Origin: Nonomuraea endophytica
GTDB lineage: Bacteria > Actinomycetota > Actinomycetes > Streptosporangiales > Streptosporangiaceae
Direction of reading: 5' to 3'
Assembly (NCBI RefSeq): GCF_014203235.1
Contig: NZ_JACHIN010000006.1
Coordinates: forward strand, 186,001 to 250,000
DNA: 64,000 nucleotides
Positions 7,391 to 15,674 of the stretch are shown here, piece by piece. How positions within the stretch are numbered: the stretch's first letter is position 1; each line of letters begins with the position of its first letter. Under the pieces are notes generated by a model that was not told where the DNA came from, ran no database searches, and worked only from the letters and a program-made list of their open reading frames with translations. The translations under genes and the position numbers were made by a program.

Positions 7391-7689
7391 GTCCTCCAGG
7401 TGACAGCGGCGGCGACGACAAGACCGGCGATCGCCAGCACGCTGCTCGTGACGAACGGATCGGCGAGGCCGGGCGCGACCCCGAGGCCGATGTACACCGT
7501 GATGCCGGTCGACCCGCCGAGCTGATCGGCCGCGCGCTGCACGCCGGAGGCCACACCCGCGTCGTCCTCGCTCACCCCGGCCACCGCGGCGTACTGCAGC
7601 CCGACAAGGACCAGCCACGACCGCACGGAAGAAAGAAGAGGGAATGACACAGGAACGCTCCGGTGCGCGAAGAGGAATTCGGGCGACAC
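7387..7689 (-). pseudogene. C-terminal remnant of an MFS (DHA2-type) transporter
   Basis: The leftward frame contains DDAGVASGVQRAADQLGGST followed by GITVYIGLGV and a terminal helix FVTSSVLAIAGLVVAAAVTW. This is the pattern found around the 13th and 14th helices of DHA2 drug:proton antiporters (usually GVASGLLNTSRQLGGALG). Everything upstream, about 380 residues, is missing and no start or ribosome-binding site precedes the fragment. It is therefore a decayed 3' end. It lies between the convergent alpha/beta hydrolase and AraC genes. The rest of this gap (7690-7815) shows only a short CCGCTAGCGG palindrome. Confidence 0.6.
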
Positions 7690-7815
7690 GAAGCGACGGA
7701 TTGTTCAGCAGAAAGTGAAAGTGGAACGCCCCGCCGCTAGCGGAGCTTGCTGGTCACGGCGGCGGCAGCCGCGGCAGAAGCGCCCGACATACCGCGCACG
7801 ATACCAAGCGTGGAT

Positions 7816-8679
7816 CTATGCGCGCAGACGGGCGGCGTCCTGGCTCGGGGCCGCGCCGAACTGGCGGCGGTACTCCCGGCTGAACTGCGACGGGTTGTCA
7901 TACCCGACGCGGCGGCCGACCCCGGTGACGTCGCCCGGGTGGGTGGCCAGCAGCAGCCTGGCCTCCTGCAGCCGGATCTGCTTCTGGAACTGGATGGGGC
8001 TCATCGCGGTCACCGCCTGGAAGTTGCGGTAGAAGGCGGAGACGCTCATGCCGGACAGGCGCGCCACGTCCTCGACCTTGAACGGCTGCGCGTAGTGCTC
8101 CCGGATCCAGCGCACGGCCCGGGAGACGTGGCTGAGACCGCTGTCGGCCAGGCCGAGCTGGCGGACCGTGGCGCCCTGCTCGCTGGTGATCAGCCGCCAG
8201 AGGATCTCGCGCTTGATGAGCGGGGCCAGCACGGGCCGGTCGCGTGGCTCGTCGAGCAGGCGCAGCAGCCGTACCACCGCCTCGAGCAGTGCGGGCGGGG
8301 CGTCGCTGACGACGATCCCGGACGGCACGCGGGCGCTGTCACCGGGCCCGGCCTGCAGGAGCAGCTCGGCGACGGCGGCCGGTTCCAGCGTGAGCCCGAA
8401 CCCCAGGGCGGGCTGATCGGGCGCGTCCTGAAGGAACTGCCCGGTGACCGGCAGATCCACCGAGGCGACCAGATACTGCCCGGCGCGGTACTCGTACACC
8501 CGGTCGCCCAGGGCGAGCCGTTTGGCGCCCTGGGCGATGACGGCCAGCGTGGTGCCGGTCATCGACGGCTCGGGCGGATCCGGCCGGTCGACCTTCGAGA
8601 TGAGGACGCCGTCGATGGCGGTGGTCCAGTCGGGGCGTACGTGCCGGCTCAGCAGGGAGCGGAGCTCGTCCAGACTCAT
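7816..8679 (-). CDS. AraC-family transcriptional regulator
   Basis: The 287-residue protein has an AraC_N-type effector domain (about residues 15-165, including VDLPVTGQFLQDAP) followed by two C-terminal helix-turn-helices. The first is in VEDVARLSGMSVSAFYRNFQ and the second in DVTGVGRRVGYDNPSQFSRE. The internal ATG at 8679 is preferred over 8715. It diverges from the short-chain dehydrogenase gene at 8802 with about 120 bp between the starts. This AraC_N/SDR or AraC_N/aldo-keto-reductase pairing is very common and usually means the regulator controls the oxidoreductase. The effector is unknown. Confidence 0.85.
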   Translation of the reverse strand: MSLDELRSLLSRHVRPDWTTAIDGVLISKVDRPDPPEPSMTGTTLAVIAQGAKRLALGDRVYEYRAGQYLVASVDLPVTGQFLQDAPDQPALGFGLTLEPAAVAELLLQAGPGDSARVPSGIVVSDAPPALLEAVVRLLRLLDEPRDRPVLAPLIKREILWRLITSEQGATVRQLGLADSGLSHVSRAVRWIREHYAQPFKVEDVARLSGMSVSAFYRNFQAVTAMSPIQFQKQIRLQEARLLLATHPGDVTGVGRRVGYDNPSQFSREYRRQFGAAPSQDAARLRA

Positions 8680-8801
8680 AGGTCCATCACTCCCACAGCT
8701 GGGAGGATCGTGCAAGTACGGGAGACCATCATTCTAACGTTTTGACTGGTCAGGCAGCTTGAATGGAATCACCGCACTCCACTCGTCGAGAGGATTCCAT
8801 T

Positions 8802-9557
8802 ATGAGGGTCGCCATCGTCACCGGCGCCAGCTCCGGCATCGGGCAGAGCGCCGCGATCGAGATCGCCAAGCGCGGAACCGGCGTCATCCTGACCTACGCC
8901 GCCAACCCGCAAGGAGGCCTGGACACGGTCGCCGCGATCGAGAAGGAGGGCGGCACCGCCGTCGCGCTGCCGCTGGACGTCGGCGAGAGCGCCTCCTTCG
9001 CCGCCTTCCGCGACACGGTCGCCGGCGTGCTGCGCGACACCTGGCAGCGCGACACCTTCGACTACCTGGTCAACGCGGGCTTCGCGCGTACCTCATTGAT
9101 CGAGGACATGACCGAGGAGACGTTCGACCGGCTGAGCGCGGTCCTGCTCAAGGGGCCGTTCTTCCTGACCCAGAAACTGCTCCCCCTGATGGCGAACGGC
9201 GGCGCCGTCGTCAACACGAGCAGCAACTCCACCGCGAAGGCCGGCCTGGAGCCCGGCTACTCCGCCTACGCCTCGATGAAGGGCGGCCTGGACGTGCTGA
9301 CCCGGTACATGGCCAAGGAGTTCAGCCCGCGCGGCATCCGCGTCAACGCCGTCTCGCCGGGAGCGACCCGCACCCGCCTCGCCGACGACGCCTTCGCCCG
9401 CTTCCCCGAGGTCATCCCGCCGCTCGCCGCCAGGACCGCGCTCGGCCGGGTCGGCGAACCCGAGGACATCGGCACGATGATCGCCACGCTCGTCTCCGAC
9501 GAGAGCCGCTGGGTCACCGCCCAGGTCATCGAGGTGTCGGGCGGCTACAACCTCTGA
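8802..9557 (+). CDS. Short-chain dehydrogenase/reductase (SDR)
   Basis: The classical SDR of 251 residues has the cofactor motif TGASSGIG at the N-terminus, a serine at NTSSNST and the catalytic pair in YASMKGG, followed by NAVSPGATRT and the C-terminal VIEVSGGYNL. The NNAG motif is shortened to LVNAGFAR. ATG 8802 is chosen because AGAGG is eight bases upstream and the TGASSGIG motif then falls at the usual position; a more upstream ATG at 8763 adds a non-homologous tail. NAD(P)-dependent oxidation or reduction is expected but the substrate is not indicated. It is likely controlled by the divergent AraC regulator. Confidence 0.85.
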   Translation: MRVAIVTGASSGIGQSAAIEIAKRGTGVILTYAANPQGGLDTVAAIEKEGGTAVALPLDVGESASFAAFRDTVAGVLRDTWQRDTFDYLVNAGFARTSLIEDMTEETFDRLSAVLLKGPFFLTQKLLPLMANGGAVVNTSSNSTAKAGLEPGYSAYASMKGGLDVLTRYMAKEFSPRGIRVNAVSPGATRTRLADDAFARFPEVIPPLAARTALGRVGEPEDIGTMIATLVSDESRWVTAQVIEVSGGYNL

Positions 9558-9664
9558 CCGGCCACGAGGAGGCCCAACCCCGGTACGGCCCCGCCCGGGT
9601 GCCCGTGCGAAGCTCAGAAGAGCTCTTCGGCACCCAGGCCGTCCCCACGGAGAGGAACTCGCGC

Positions 9665-10201
9665 ATGGACATGCCACTGGTCACCGACCGCCTGATCATC
9701 AGGGACTGGTCGGCCGACGACGCCGAGGCGGCGCTGGAGATCTACGGCTCCGTCGACGTCACCCGGTGGCTCACCCCTGCCATGCACCGCGTCGAGGACG
9801 TGGCGGGCATGCGATCGGTCCTGCAGGCCTGGCAGGAGGCTCAGCCCAACCTGCTCAAACCGCGCGGACGGTGGGCGGTCCAGCTCCGCGAGGGGGGCGA
9901 GGTGGTGGGCGGGCTGAGCATCCGGCTGCTTCCGCCGTACGAGGAGGACCTGGAGGTGAGCTGGCAGCTGGACCGCAAGGCGTGGGGCCACGGCTACGCC
10001 ACCGAGGCCGCCCGAGCCCTCATCGCATGGGCGTTCACGCAGGACGTGGACGAATTGTTCGCCGTCGCCCGCCCGGCCAACCGCCGCGCCATCGCCACGG
10101 CCGAGCGCCTGGGCATGCAGTGGGTCGGCGAGACGGCCAAGTATTACGATCTCACCCTGCAGGCCTACCGCATCCGCCAGAGCGATCTGCCCGGGGTCTA
10201 G
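9665..10201 (+). CDS. GNAT-family N-acetyltransferase (RimJ/RimL-like)
   Basis: The 178-residue protein begins with the RimJ-type signature LVTDRLIIRDWSADDAEAAL and carries the acetyl-CoA binding region in SWQLDRKAWGHGYATEAARA (the Q/R-x-x-G-x-G/A loop is WGHGYA). The ending VARPANRRAIATAERLGMQW is typical. Such enzymes acetylate ribosomal protein N-termini or small molecules; the substrate here is unknown. The start at 9665 has GAGAGG upstream. Its TAG stop shares the palindrome CTAG (10198-10201) with the stop of the convergent amidohydrolase gene. Confidence 0.82.
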   Translation: MDMPLVTDRLIIRDWSADDAEAALEIYGSVDVTRWLTPAMHRVEDVAGMRSVLQAWQEAQPNLLKPRGRWAVQLREGGEVVGGLSIRLLPPYEEDLEVSWQLDRKAWGHGYATEAARALIAWAFTQDVDELFAVARPANRRAIATAERLGMQWVGETAKYYDLTLQAYRIRQSDLPGV

Positions 10202-11196
10202 AGCCCGATCATGGAACTGATGTTGAGGTGGTAGATCCGGTCGCGGGCCTCCGGAGAGAGGTCGAGCGAGCCGATCGCCTTGATCGTCTCCCGGATGTAC
10301 ATGGGCCCTCCTTCCGGGTCGAACGGGCAGTCGGTGGCGAACAGGACGTGGTCGGGACCGAAGAACTCCAGGCCGCACCGCATACCGATCGCGGAACCCG
10401 ACAGCGCCGTGTCGGCATAGAAGCGGCGGAAGTACTCCAGCAGCCCCTTGGGCAACTGCTCGCCGAGCACCTCTCCCTCGGTGCGGCTGCCGAGCTGGTC
10501 GCTCCACCCCAGACCGATCCTGCCCTCCAGGTAGGGGATCATCGCGCCCATGTGATGCGTGATGATCTTGATGGCCGGATGGCGTTCGAACAGGCCGGAG
10601 AAGACCAGCCGGGACATGGCGACGCTCGTCTCGTACGGCCAGCCCAGAGCCCACCAGATCTCAAACCGGGAGGCGTCCTCGGTGGCGTAGTCGGCGAAGG
10701 CGGCCCCGCGCGCCGGGTGCATCCAGATGGGCAGGTCGCGCCGGGCCATCTCGTCGAAGACGGGCCGGAACGCCGGATCGTCCAGCGGGCGGCCGCTCAC
10801 GTTGGTGAACACCTGCACGCCGCGGGCGCCGAGGTCGTCGATGGCGTACGCGAGCTCGGCCATGGCCGCGTCCGGGTTGTTCATCGGCAGGGAGGCGACG
10901 AAGGCGGGGAAGCGCTCCGGGTGCTCGCGGCACAACTCCAGCATCGACTCGTTGGCCAGCCTGGCCAGCTCGGGTGAGTCCCGCGGCCCGGCGAGCAGTT
11001 CGATCGGCGGCGAGGACAGGGTGAGGATCTGCTGGTAGTCGTCGCCGAACTCCTCCATCATCCGCAACCGCGCGCCGACGTCGTGCAGCGCCGTCAGTTC
11101 CAGCCAGCGCTTGAGCGCGCCGGGGTCGACGGCGAGTTCGCGCATGCGCTCGAAGTAAGGCGCGGGCAGGATGTGGCTGTAGGCGTCGATCTTCAT
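10198..11196 (-). CDS. Amidohydrolase_2-family protein (ACMSD-like decarboxylase/hydrolase)
   Basis: The 332-residue TIM-barrel protein belongs to the group that includes aminocarboxymuconate-semialdehyde decarboxylase and gamma-resorcylate decarboxylase. Visible metal ligands are His8 (DAYSHILP), His160 (IWMHPARG), His214/215 (ITHHMGAMIPYLEGR) and Asp289 (FATDCPFD). The first residue of the usual HxH motif is Tyr6. The start ATG has GAGGGGA upstream and overlaps the stop of the ABC permease by four bases. It is the last gene of a five-gene transporter operon, so the enzyme probably acts on the imported compound. An aromatic or muconate-type acid is a reasonable guess, not a demonstrated one. 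Confidence 0.8.
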   Translation of the reverse strand: MKIDAYSHILPAPYFERMRELAVDPGALKRWLELTALHDVGARLRMMEEFGDDYQQILTLSSPPIELLAGPRDSPELARLANESMLELCREHPERFPAFVASLPMNNPDAAMAELAYAIDDLGARGVQVFTNVSGRPLDDPAFRPVFDEMARRDLPIWMHPARGAAFADYATEDASRFEIWWALGWPYETSVAMSRLVFSGLFERHPAIKIITHHMGAMIPYLEGRIGLGWSDQLGSRTEGEVLGEQLPKGLLEYFRRFYADTALSGSAIGMRCGLEFFGPDHVLFATDCPFDPEGGPMYIRETIKAIGSLDLSPEARDRIYHLNISSMIGL

Positions 11197-11954
11197 TGAC
11201 TTCCCCTCGATGTTTGCGGAACCCAGCCGGTCAGCCTGCGGTCGACGGCCTGGACCAGCCAGACCGCGCCCAGGGCGACGGCGATGATGACCAGCAGCAC
11301 GGCCAGGACGCTCGCGCTGTCGAAACGCCCCCCGGCCTCGGTGACGATGTGGCCGAAGCCGACCACGGCGATGAACATCTCTCCGTTGATCATGCCGGTC
11401 ACGGCTCTGCCCACGCCGAGCCGTACCCCTGCCATGATCATCGGGGTCGCGGCGGGGAGCAGGACCCGCAGCAGGACCTGACGCTCGCTCGCGCCGTAGG
11501 AGCGAGCCATCTCCACCAGGTGCGCGGGGACGGACTGGATCGCCGAGGCGGTGTTGATGATGATGACGAACGTCGCGTACATGACCACGACCGCGATGAT
11601 CGAGCCGCGCCCGTCGCCCAGCAGTGAGAAGAAGATCGGCGCGAAGACCAGCGCGGGGGCGGTGAGCAGCGCGTAGACGTAGACGCCGAGGGCGGCCTCC
11701 ACCTTGCGGTAACGGCCCATCGCGACGCCGACGAGCAGCCCGGCGACCAGGGAGATCGTGAAGCCGATCAGCAGGTTGACCAGGCTGTCGGCGACGCTCT
11801 GGAGGATCTCGCCGGCGGCCGCCATCTCCGCCAGGCGCACCGCCACGGTGCTCAGCGGCGGGAAGAAGGACACGCCCGCCAGCCGGCCGATCAGCTCCCA
11901 CGCGACGGCGCCGGTGGCCAGGCTGACGGCGGCGGCCGGAACGCGCGCTCTCAT
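11193..11954 (-). CDS. NitT/TauT-type ABC transporter permease
   Basis: This 253-residue protein has six or so hydrophobic helices and the binding-protein-dependent permease signature EMARSYGASERQVLLRVLLP, which contacts the ATPase. The arrangement matches SsuC/TauC/NrtB-type permeases for sulfonates, nitrate, pyrimidine precursors or aromatic acids. It overlaps by four bases both the ATPase gene before it and the amidohydrolase gene after it. A second permease of the same type is at 12724-13473, so the membrane unit is probably a heterodimer. Confidence 0.87.
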   Translation of the reverse strand: MRARVPAAAVSLATGAVAWELIGRLAGVSFFPPLSTVAVRLAEMAAAGEILQSVADSLVNLLIGFTISLVAGLLVGVAMGRYRKVEAALGVYVYALLTAPALVFAPIFFSLLGDGRGSIIAVVVMYATFVIIINTASAIQSVPAHLVEMARSYGASERQVLLRVLLPAATPMIMAGVRLGVGRAVTGMINGEMFIAVVGFGHIVTEAGGRFDSASVLAVLLVIIAVALGAVWLVQAVDRRLTGWVPQTSRGSQ

Positions 11955-12727
11955 CGCGCCGCCCGGTGCTCTTCGTGCATGTCGCGCAGCCGGTCCCACA
12001 GGTAGGCGGTGATCTCGGCGTACTTGCCGGAGCGTTCGAGCGAGCGGGCACGCGGACGCTCCAGCGGCACCGGCACGATCTCGGCGATCTGTCCCGGTCG
12101 TGCGCTCATCAGCACCACCCGGTCGCCGAGCAGCACCGCCTCCTCCATGCTGTGGGTGATGAACACGACGGTCAGCCGGCTTTCCTCCCAGATCGACAGC
12201 AGCTCCTCCTGCAGCAACCGCCTGGTCTGCTCGTCGACCGCGCCGAACGGCTCGTCCATCAAGAGCACCCTCGGCTGTACGGCCAGCGCCCGCGCGATCC
12301 CGACCCGCTGCTGCATGCCCCCGGACAGCTCGGCGGGGCGCTTGGTCTCGAATCCGGCCAGCCCCACCATGGCGATCAGCGCACGGGCACGCTCCTGGCG
12401 CTCGGCCCTGCCGACCCCGCGCAGCTCCAGCCCGAACGCGACGTTGTCCAGCACGGTCGCCCACGGCAGGAGGGCGAAGTTCTGGAAGACCATGGCGCGG
12501 TCGGGCCCGGGACCGCGCACCTTCGTGCCATCGACGACGATCTCGCCGGAGTCCACGGGGACCAGCCCCGCCACGGCCTTCAGCAGTGTCGTCTTCCCGC
12601 AGCCGCTGGGACCCAGCACGGTCAGGAACTCGTTCTCGGCCACGTCGAGATCGACGTCGCTCAGCGCCTGTACCCGGCCGCCGTCCTGGCCGACGAAGCT
12701 CTTGCTCAGTCCACGGATCTCTATCAT
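11951..12727 (-). CDS. NitT/TauT-type ABC transporter ATP-binding protein
   Basis: The 258-residue ATPase shows Walker A GPSGCGKTT, a Q-loop in MVFQNFALLPW, the signature LSGGMQQRVGIARAL, Walker B VLLMDEPFGAVDEQT and the switch histidine in VFITHSMEEA. The short form without a regulatory extension is typical for SsuB/TauB. It sits between two permease genes with four-base overlaps at both ends, so expression is tightly coupled. It energises uptake by the complex with the lipoprotein encoded at 13470-14438. Confidence 0.92.
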   Translation of the reverse strand: MIEIRGLSKSFVGQDGGRVQALSDVDLDVAENEFLTVLGPSGCGKTTLLKAVAGLVPVDSGEIVVDGTKVRGPGPDRAMVFQNFALLPWATVLDNVAFGLELRGVGRAERQERARALIAMVGLAGFETKRPAELSGGMQQRVGIARALAVQPRVLLMDEPFGAVDEQTRRLLQEELLSIWEESRLTVVFITHSMEEAVLLGDRVVLMSARPGQIAEIVPVPLERPRARSLERSGKYAEITAYLWDRLRDMHEEHRAAR

Positions 12728-13473
12728 CGGACGCTCCTTCCGGTGAGCTTGCGTTCGCCCCAGCGGGCCACGGAGATCAGCAGGAGCGCCTCCGCCAAGA
12801 TGATCACGATGGTCGCGTAGAGCTGCGGCGCCTTCAGCAGGCCGCGGTACTCGAGCATCAGCCCGCCGAGGGCGGTGGAGACCATGAGCAGCTCCACGAG
12901 CACCATCCCGGTGACCGCGCGGCCGATGCCGAGCCGGATCCCGGTCATGATCGCCGGCAGGGCGCCGGGCAGCAGGACGCGGGTCCAGATCCGCCGTTCG
13001 TTCGCGCCGAAGCTGCGCGCCATCTCGATCAGGGACGGGTCGACCTGCCTGACGCCCGCGCGGCTGTTCACCACCACCATCACGATCGCGAAGATCGCGA
13101 CGAGGATGACCCGTGCGGCCAGGCCGTACCCCACCGACATCCCGAGCAGGGGGATGATCGCGGCCATCGGCGTGACCAGCAGGATGTTGAGGTAGACGTC
13201 AGCGAACCGTTCGAGCGTCCGGAACCGGCCGAGCACGATGCCCAGCGGGACCCCGACGCCGACCGCGAGGGCGAAGCCGAGCACGAGCGCCTGGTTGCTC
13301 GCGTACAGCGCCTGCCACAGCTCGGCGCTGCCCAGCAGCTTCACGCTCGCCCCGACGGTCTCCGTGAAGGTGGGGATGAGCAGGCCGCCGCGCACGCGGG
13401 CGTAGACCTCCCAGCTCACCGCGAAGATCACGAAGGTCAGCAGCTGGTACGGCAGATGCCCCCGCCTGGTCAC
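12724..13473 (-). CDS. NitT/TauT-type ABC transporter permease (second subunit)
   Basis: The 249-residue membrane protein has a hydrophobic first helix (LLTFVIFAVSWEVYARV) and about five further helices. The ATPase-contacting motif is EMARSFGANERRIWTRVLLP. It parallels the permease at 11193-11954 in length and motif placement but differs through most of the sequence, so the pair looks like an old duplication acting as a heterodimer. It overlaps the substrate-binding protein gene upstream and the ATPase gene downstream by four bases each. Confidence 0.87.
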   Translation of the reverse strand: MTRRGHLPYQLLTFVIFAVSWEVYARVRGGLLIPTFTETVGASVKLLGSAELWQALYASNQALVLGFALAVGVGVPLGIVLGRFRTLERFADVYLNILLVTPMAAIIPLLGMSVGYGLAARVILVAIFAIVMVVVNSRAGVRQVDPSLIEMARSFGANERRIWTRVLLPGALPAIMTGIRLGIGRAVTGMVLVELLMVSTALGGLMLEYRGLLKAPQLYATIVIILAEALLLISVARWGERKLTGRSVR

Positions 13474-14438
13474 GCCGCCGCCTTGATGAAGGACAGATCG
13501 GTGGCGTCCTTCGCCGTCATCCCCGGCTCGATCACGCCGGCGCGGACGAAGAAGTCGATGGTGACCTGCATGTTGCGCTCCGTCAGGCCGGCCGCGTCGA
13601 ACAGGCCCGCCTCAACCGAACGCTCGGCGATCTCGGCCACGTCATCGGTCTCCTCCTCCGGCAGATATGTCTTCACGAGGCTGACCAGGTGCCGCGGGTC
13701 GGCGTTGATCTTGGCGTGCTCGCGCACCAGCGCGGAGACGAACAGTTGCGCCACGTCCCGGTGCTCGGCGAGGAATCCGGTGTTGGCGTAGACCGTCTGC
13801 GGACGCAGGTCGGGCAGGGTCTCGCCGAAGTCGACGACCTGGGTGAACGACGAGTCGCCCGAGCGCTCCAGGGCCACGACGTCGGCCAGTTCCAGCGCCG
13901 TGGCGTCGATCTCGCCCGCGACCAGGGCCTGGGCGCGCACGTCCGATCCGCCGATGGTCAGGTACTCGGGCTTCCGGCCGCCGGTGCACTGCGTGCGCAC
14001 CCACTCCTCGGTCATCGCGGTGGCGACCGCGCCCCGGCTGAAGATCCCGAACGGCCGGCCGTTCAGGTCGTCACACGTGACCCGGGACTTGCCGTAGATC
14101 GCCCACTGGTTGCCGATCGCGTCGGCGACGATCCGGATCGGCGCCTCTTGCTCGATGGCGCTCAGCGCGGGGCTGGTGGCCTCGGCGGAGAACGCGTACG
14201 CGCCCTCGGCCAGCCCTCCGATGGCCAGTTCGGGCTCCGCGAGCTCCACCACCTCGACCTTGTGGCCCGCCTGCCTGACCACGTCGACGGCGGCGAGAAT
14301 CGGCACGGTGGTGATGTCCGGCTCGGTGACGGCGATCGAGAACGAGAGGGTCCCGTCGGGATTGGTCTCGGTCCCCCGAACGCCGCACGCGGCCAGTGCG
14401 GACATCACCGCCAGCGCCGCGAGCCTCTTCAGATGCAT
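13470..14438 (-). CDS. ABC transporter substrate-binding lipoprotein (NMT1/SsuA-like)
   Basis: The start at 14438 has AAGGAG four bases upstream and opens MHLKRLAALAVMSALAACGV, a lipoprotein signal with lipobox LAAC. The 322-residue product is anchored outside the membrane. The mature part has the NMT1/SsuA-like order: ITTVPILAAVDVVRQAGHKV, a central LNGRPFGIFSRGAVATAMTE and the hinge segment following. It leads a five-gene operon (binding protein, permease, ATPase, permease, amidohydrolase). A palindrome at 14459-14474, 21 bp upstream, is a strong candidate operator for the adjacent LacI protein. The ligand is unknown. Confidence 0.87.
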   Translation of the reverse strand: MHLKRLAALAVMSALAACGVRGTETNPDGTLSFSIAVTEPDITTVPILAAVDVVRQAGHKVEVVELAEPELAIGGLAEGAYAFSAEATSPALSAIEQEAPIRIVADAIGNQWAIYGKSRVTCDDLNGRPFGIFSRGAVATAMTEEWVRTQCTGGRKPEYLTIGGSDVRAQALVAGEIDATALELADVVALERSGDSSFTQVVDFGETLPDLRPQTVYANTGFLAEHRDVAQLFVSALVREHAKINADPRHLVSLVKTYLPEEETDDVAEIAERSVEAGLFDAAGLTERNMQVTIDFFVRAGVIEPGMTAKDATDLSFIKAAA

Positions 14439-14458
14439 AATGCTCCTTGTCAACGGCT

Positions 14459-14474
14459 AGGCAAACGTATGCCT
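14459..14474. promoter_or_regulatory. LacI-type operator in front of the transporter operon
   Basis: AGGCAAACGTATGCCT is palindromic at 14 of 16 positions around a central ACGT. The half-site AGGCAAACG recurs at 14564-14579 in front of the divergent lacI gene. Position directly upstream of the lipoprotein start fits repression. Confidence 0.65.
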
Positions 14475-14563
14475 TAACCGAAGGATAGAGAGAAGGATCG
14501 GGCCCCCGTCAAGGGCGTTCTCCGCAGAAGACATCAGATCTGCCCGCTGACCTCGAATGACGC

Positions 14564-14579
14564 AGGCAAACGTTTTCCT
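14564..14579. promoter_or_regulatory. LacI-type operator in front of the first lacI gene
   Basis: AGGCAAACGTTTTCCT carries the same half-site AGGCAAACG as the element at 14459-14474. It lies 17 bp upstream of the GTG at 14596, which suggests autoregulation and argues against coding in this segment. Confidence 0.6.
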
Positions 14580-14595
14580 CGCTATGCTGAGTGCC

Positions 14596-15606
14596 GTGAG
14601 CTCATTGGTGGAAGTCGCACGAGCGGCCGGCGTCTCCGTGTCGACAGCGTCACGGGTGCTGACCGGCTCCAGTCACCCGATCTCGGCCAAGACCCGCGCC
14701 AAGGTCATCGCGACCGCGGAGAAGCTCGGCTACTCACCCAGCGCTCTCGCGCGGGCTCTGGTGTCACGCAGTAGCAGGCTCATCGGCGTCCTCGTCAGCG
14801 ACATCGTCAACCCCTACTTCTCCGTCATCGCCCGCGGCATCGACGACGTCGCCAGCCGCGCCGGTTACGTCACCATGCTGTCCAACGTCGACCGGCGTAC
14901 CAGCACGGAGATCAGCAGGCTGCGGACGATGCGCGACTACCGCGCCGCCGGGGTGATCATCGCCGGCAGTGGCTTCGAGGCCGATCCGCTCGCGCCGGAT
15001 CTGGCCGTGGCCGTGGGGCAGGCCAAGGAGCAGGGCATCCAGGCCGTGTCCCTGACGAGCCGCGATCTCGGCTGCCCGGTCATCACCGCCGACAACGAGG
15101 GCGCCGCCCACGACGTCACCGATCATCTCCTCTCGCTCGGCCACCGCCGGATCGCCTTCATCGAAGGCCCGCCGGGCATGACCACCAGCAAGCAACGCCG
15201 CGACGGCTTCCTGGCCTGCATGAACGCCGCGAACCTGAGCGACGTGGCGCGGTGCCTGCCCGGCGGTTTCGACTTCGAGGCCGGCCATCTGGCCGCCATG
15301 CGGCTCATCGCCCGCCCGCCGCTGCCCGACGCCATCCTCGCGGCCAACGACGAGGCCGCCGTCGGCGCGCTCAACGCGCTGCGGCAGGCCGGCATCGACG
15401 TGCCGGGCGAGATCTCCGTCGCCGGCATCAACGACCTCAGACTCGCCCGGTTCGTCGGCCTCACCACGGTGAGCCTGCCGCTGTACGAGATGGGCGCCAT
15501 GGCCGCCCAGCACGTGATCGACGCCCTGCCCGGCGACGCGACGACCACCCTCCTGAGCCACCGCGTCATCCCCCGGGAGACCACCGCCCGGCGGCCGCCC
15601 GGCTAG
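14596..15606 (+). CDS. LacI-family transcriptional regulator
   Basis: The protein of 336 residues begins SSLVEVARAAGVSVSTASRV after the initiating GTG, the LacI helix-turn-helix in its usual place at the very N-terminus. The hinge YSPSALARAL and a periplasmic-binding-like effector core follow (VLVSDIVNPYFSVIARGIDD, then DAILAANDEAAVGALNAL). An in-frame ATG at 14557 would give a longer protein, but that segment contains the operator at 14564-14579, so GTG 14596 is preferred; a TATGCT -10 element just before it hints at a leaderless transcript. It diverges from the ABC/amidohydrolase operon, which it most likely represses. Confidence 0.87.
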   Translation: MSSLVEVARAAGVSVSTASRVLTGSSHPISAKTRAKVIATAEKLGYSPSALARALVSRSSRLIGVLVSDIVNPYFSVIARGIDDVASRAGYVTMLSNVDRRTSTEISRLRTMRDYRAAGVIIAGSGFEADPLAPDLAVAVGQAKEQGIQAVSLTSRDLGCPVITADNEGAAHDVTDHLLSLGHRRIAFIEGPPGMTTSKQRRDGFLACMNAANLSDVARCLPGGFDFEAGHLAAMRLIARPPLPDAILAANDEAAVGALNALRQAGIDVPGEISVAGINDLRLARFVGLTTVSLPLYEMGAMAAQHVIDALPGDATTTLLSHRVIPRETTARRPPG

Positions 15607-15674
15607 GCGGCGGCGTTCCTGCCGGAGGGTCGAGTATCTTGTGCTCGCGCTCGCAGTTCACGGGAGGAACACGG

